Part shown: positions 5,990 through 6,345 of the stretch, piece after piece | How the letters are laid out: each line of letters starts with the position of its first letter | Position numbering within the stretch: the stretch's first letter is position 1 | NCBI GenBank assembly: GCA_028817685.1 | Contig: JAPPPC010000422.1 | Coordinates: 1-6,345, forward strand | Length of the DNA: 6,345 bases | Direction of reading: 5' to 3' | From: Rhodospirillaceae bacterium | GTDB taxonomy: Bacteria; Pseudomonadota; Alphaproteobacteria; UBA8366; GCA-2717185 | The notes under the pieces: model-generated | What the model was told of the DNA's origin: nothing | What the model saw: only the letters and a program-made list of their open reading frames with translations | Databases searched by the model: none | Made by a program: the position numbers and the translations under genes

Positions 5990-6345
5990 CTATTTCTGTT
6001 CCGGCCGTCGGCGGTCTGCGCCGTTGAACCCGGTGTTTCCGTTGCGCCGCTCCGGGCCGATATAGGTTGGTGTTTCGACGTGCTTCCGCTGCTCGGTGAA
6101 GATACCGACGATGTGCCGCGTTAGGGCGCTGGCAGAAAACGGGGTGACCAGGATTTCGTGTGCGCCGGCGTCGCAGATGTCACGGATCCGTTGCGCCGTC
6201 GGTGTGCCGGTCGTCATGATGACCGGTAGCGCGCGAACCGCGGATGCTTCGTCATGGCGGACGTCCTGAAGGAATTCGAGGCCGCCCGCTATATCGTACT
6301 CGGAGATGATCAGGTCCGGCGTTCGGGTGCGGACTTGCTCGAGCG
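5990..6345 (-). CDS. Response-regulator receiver protein, degenerate (5' end outside window)
   Basis: The visible 117 residues are the C-terminal two-thirds of a CheY-like receiver plus a short tail; the start lies beyond the right edge. The segment P-D-L-I-I-S-E-Y-D-I-A-G-G-L-E-F aligns with the phospho-acceptor loop of CheY-like proteins. Glu (codon 6299-6301) stands where the acceptor Asp should be, and the M-P-x-M-D-G loop is about two residues short. The strand-4 P-V-I-M-T-T-G keeps the conserved Thr (6209-6211). In L-V-T-P-F-S, a Thr (6143-6145) replaces the near-invariant Lys of the K-P-F motif. The tail contains Y-I-G-P-E-R-R and G-A-D-R-R-R, a pattern I associate with single-domain regulators of Rhodospirillales. 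No output domain follows the receiver. Phosphorylation-dependent switching is doubtful. The paired acidic residues of strand 1 cannot be seen. Confidence 0.8.
   Translation of the reverse strand, partial: LEQVRTRTPDLIISEYDIAGGLEFLQDVRHDEASAVRALPVIMTTGTPTAQRIRDICDAGAHEILVTPFSASALTRHIVGIFTEQRKHVETPTYIGPERRNGNTGFNGADRRRPEQK

Noticed and set aside
6009..6023. Inverted repeat CGGCG-GTCTG-CGCCG near the convergent junction as a bidirectional terminator
   Set aside because: It lies inside the response-regulator coding sequence, has a 5-bp stem and no T-run on either strand.

Overview
This 6.3 kb window looks like ordinary chromosomal DNA from a GC-rich alphaproteobacterium. The genes are tightly packed and most have clear Shine-Dalgarno sites. 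Family content (MgtE, isovaleryl-CoA dehydrogenase, DgkA, cupin, DUF1272, MAPEG, SDR) and a response regulator ending in a G-P-E-R-R / A-D-R-R-R tail suggest Rhodospirillales or a close relative. That placement is an inference from gene style, not from a marker gene.

Layout: a complete mgtE magnesium channel/transporter (28-1422) is followed by a 77-base spacer. This spacer is the only one in the window with a plausible control region: a perfect TTGAT-N4-ATCAA palindrome of the FNR/FixK type at 1419-1432 and a possible sigma-70 promoter. Then come seven plus-strand genes with gaps of 3 to 51 bases, which could form one transcription unit: isovaleryl-CoA dehydrogenase (1500-2672), diacylglycerol kinase DgkA (2681-3016), a cupin protein (3045-3521), a small eight-cysteine DUF1272 protein (3534-3716), a MAPEG-family membrane protein (3768-4163), a short-chain dehydrogenase/reductase (4167-4832) and a second acyl-CoA dehydrogenase (4849-5985). 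Four bases later, in convergent orientation, lies the 3' part of a response-regulator receiver gene (5990-6345, minus strand) that runs off the right edge.

Functional reading: the two acyl-CoA dehydrogenases place their catalytic glutamate at different positions, so they belong to different subfamilies (isovaleryl-type versus short/branched-chain type). Both would feed electrons to electron-transfer flavoprotein. DgkA recycles diacylglycerol in the inner membrane, and MAPEG proteins are membrane enzymes often linked to glutathione or lipid-peroxide chemistry. The cluster therefore leans towards acyl-CoA and membrane-lipid metabolism, but no single pathway unites all the genes.

I found no mobile elements, CRISPR arrays, tRNA or rRNA genes, and no convincing terminators. 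The two points most worth following are the FNR-type box before ivd and the degenerate receiver domain at the right end, which has Glu in place of the phospho-acceptor Asp and Thr in place of the conserved Lys. I do not see evidence for a wholly new biological system here.
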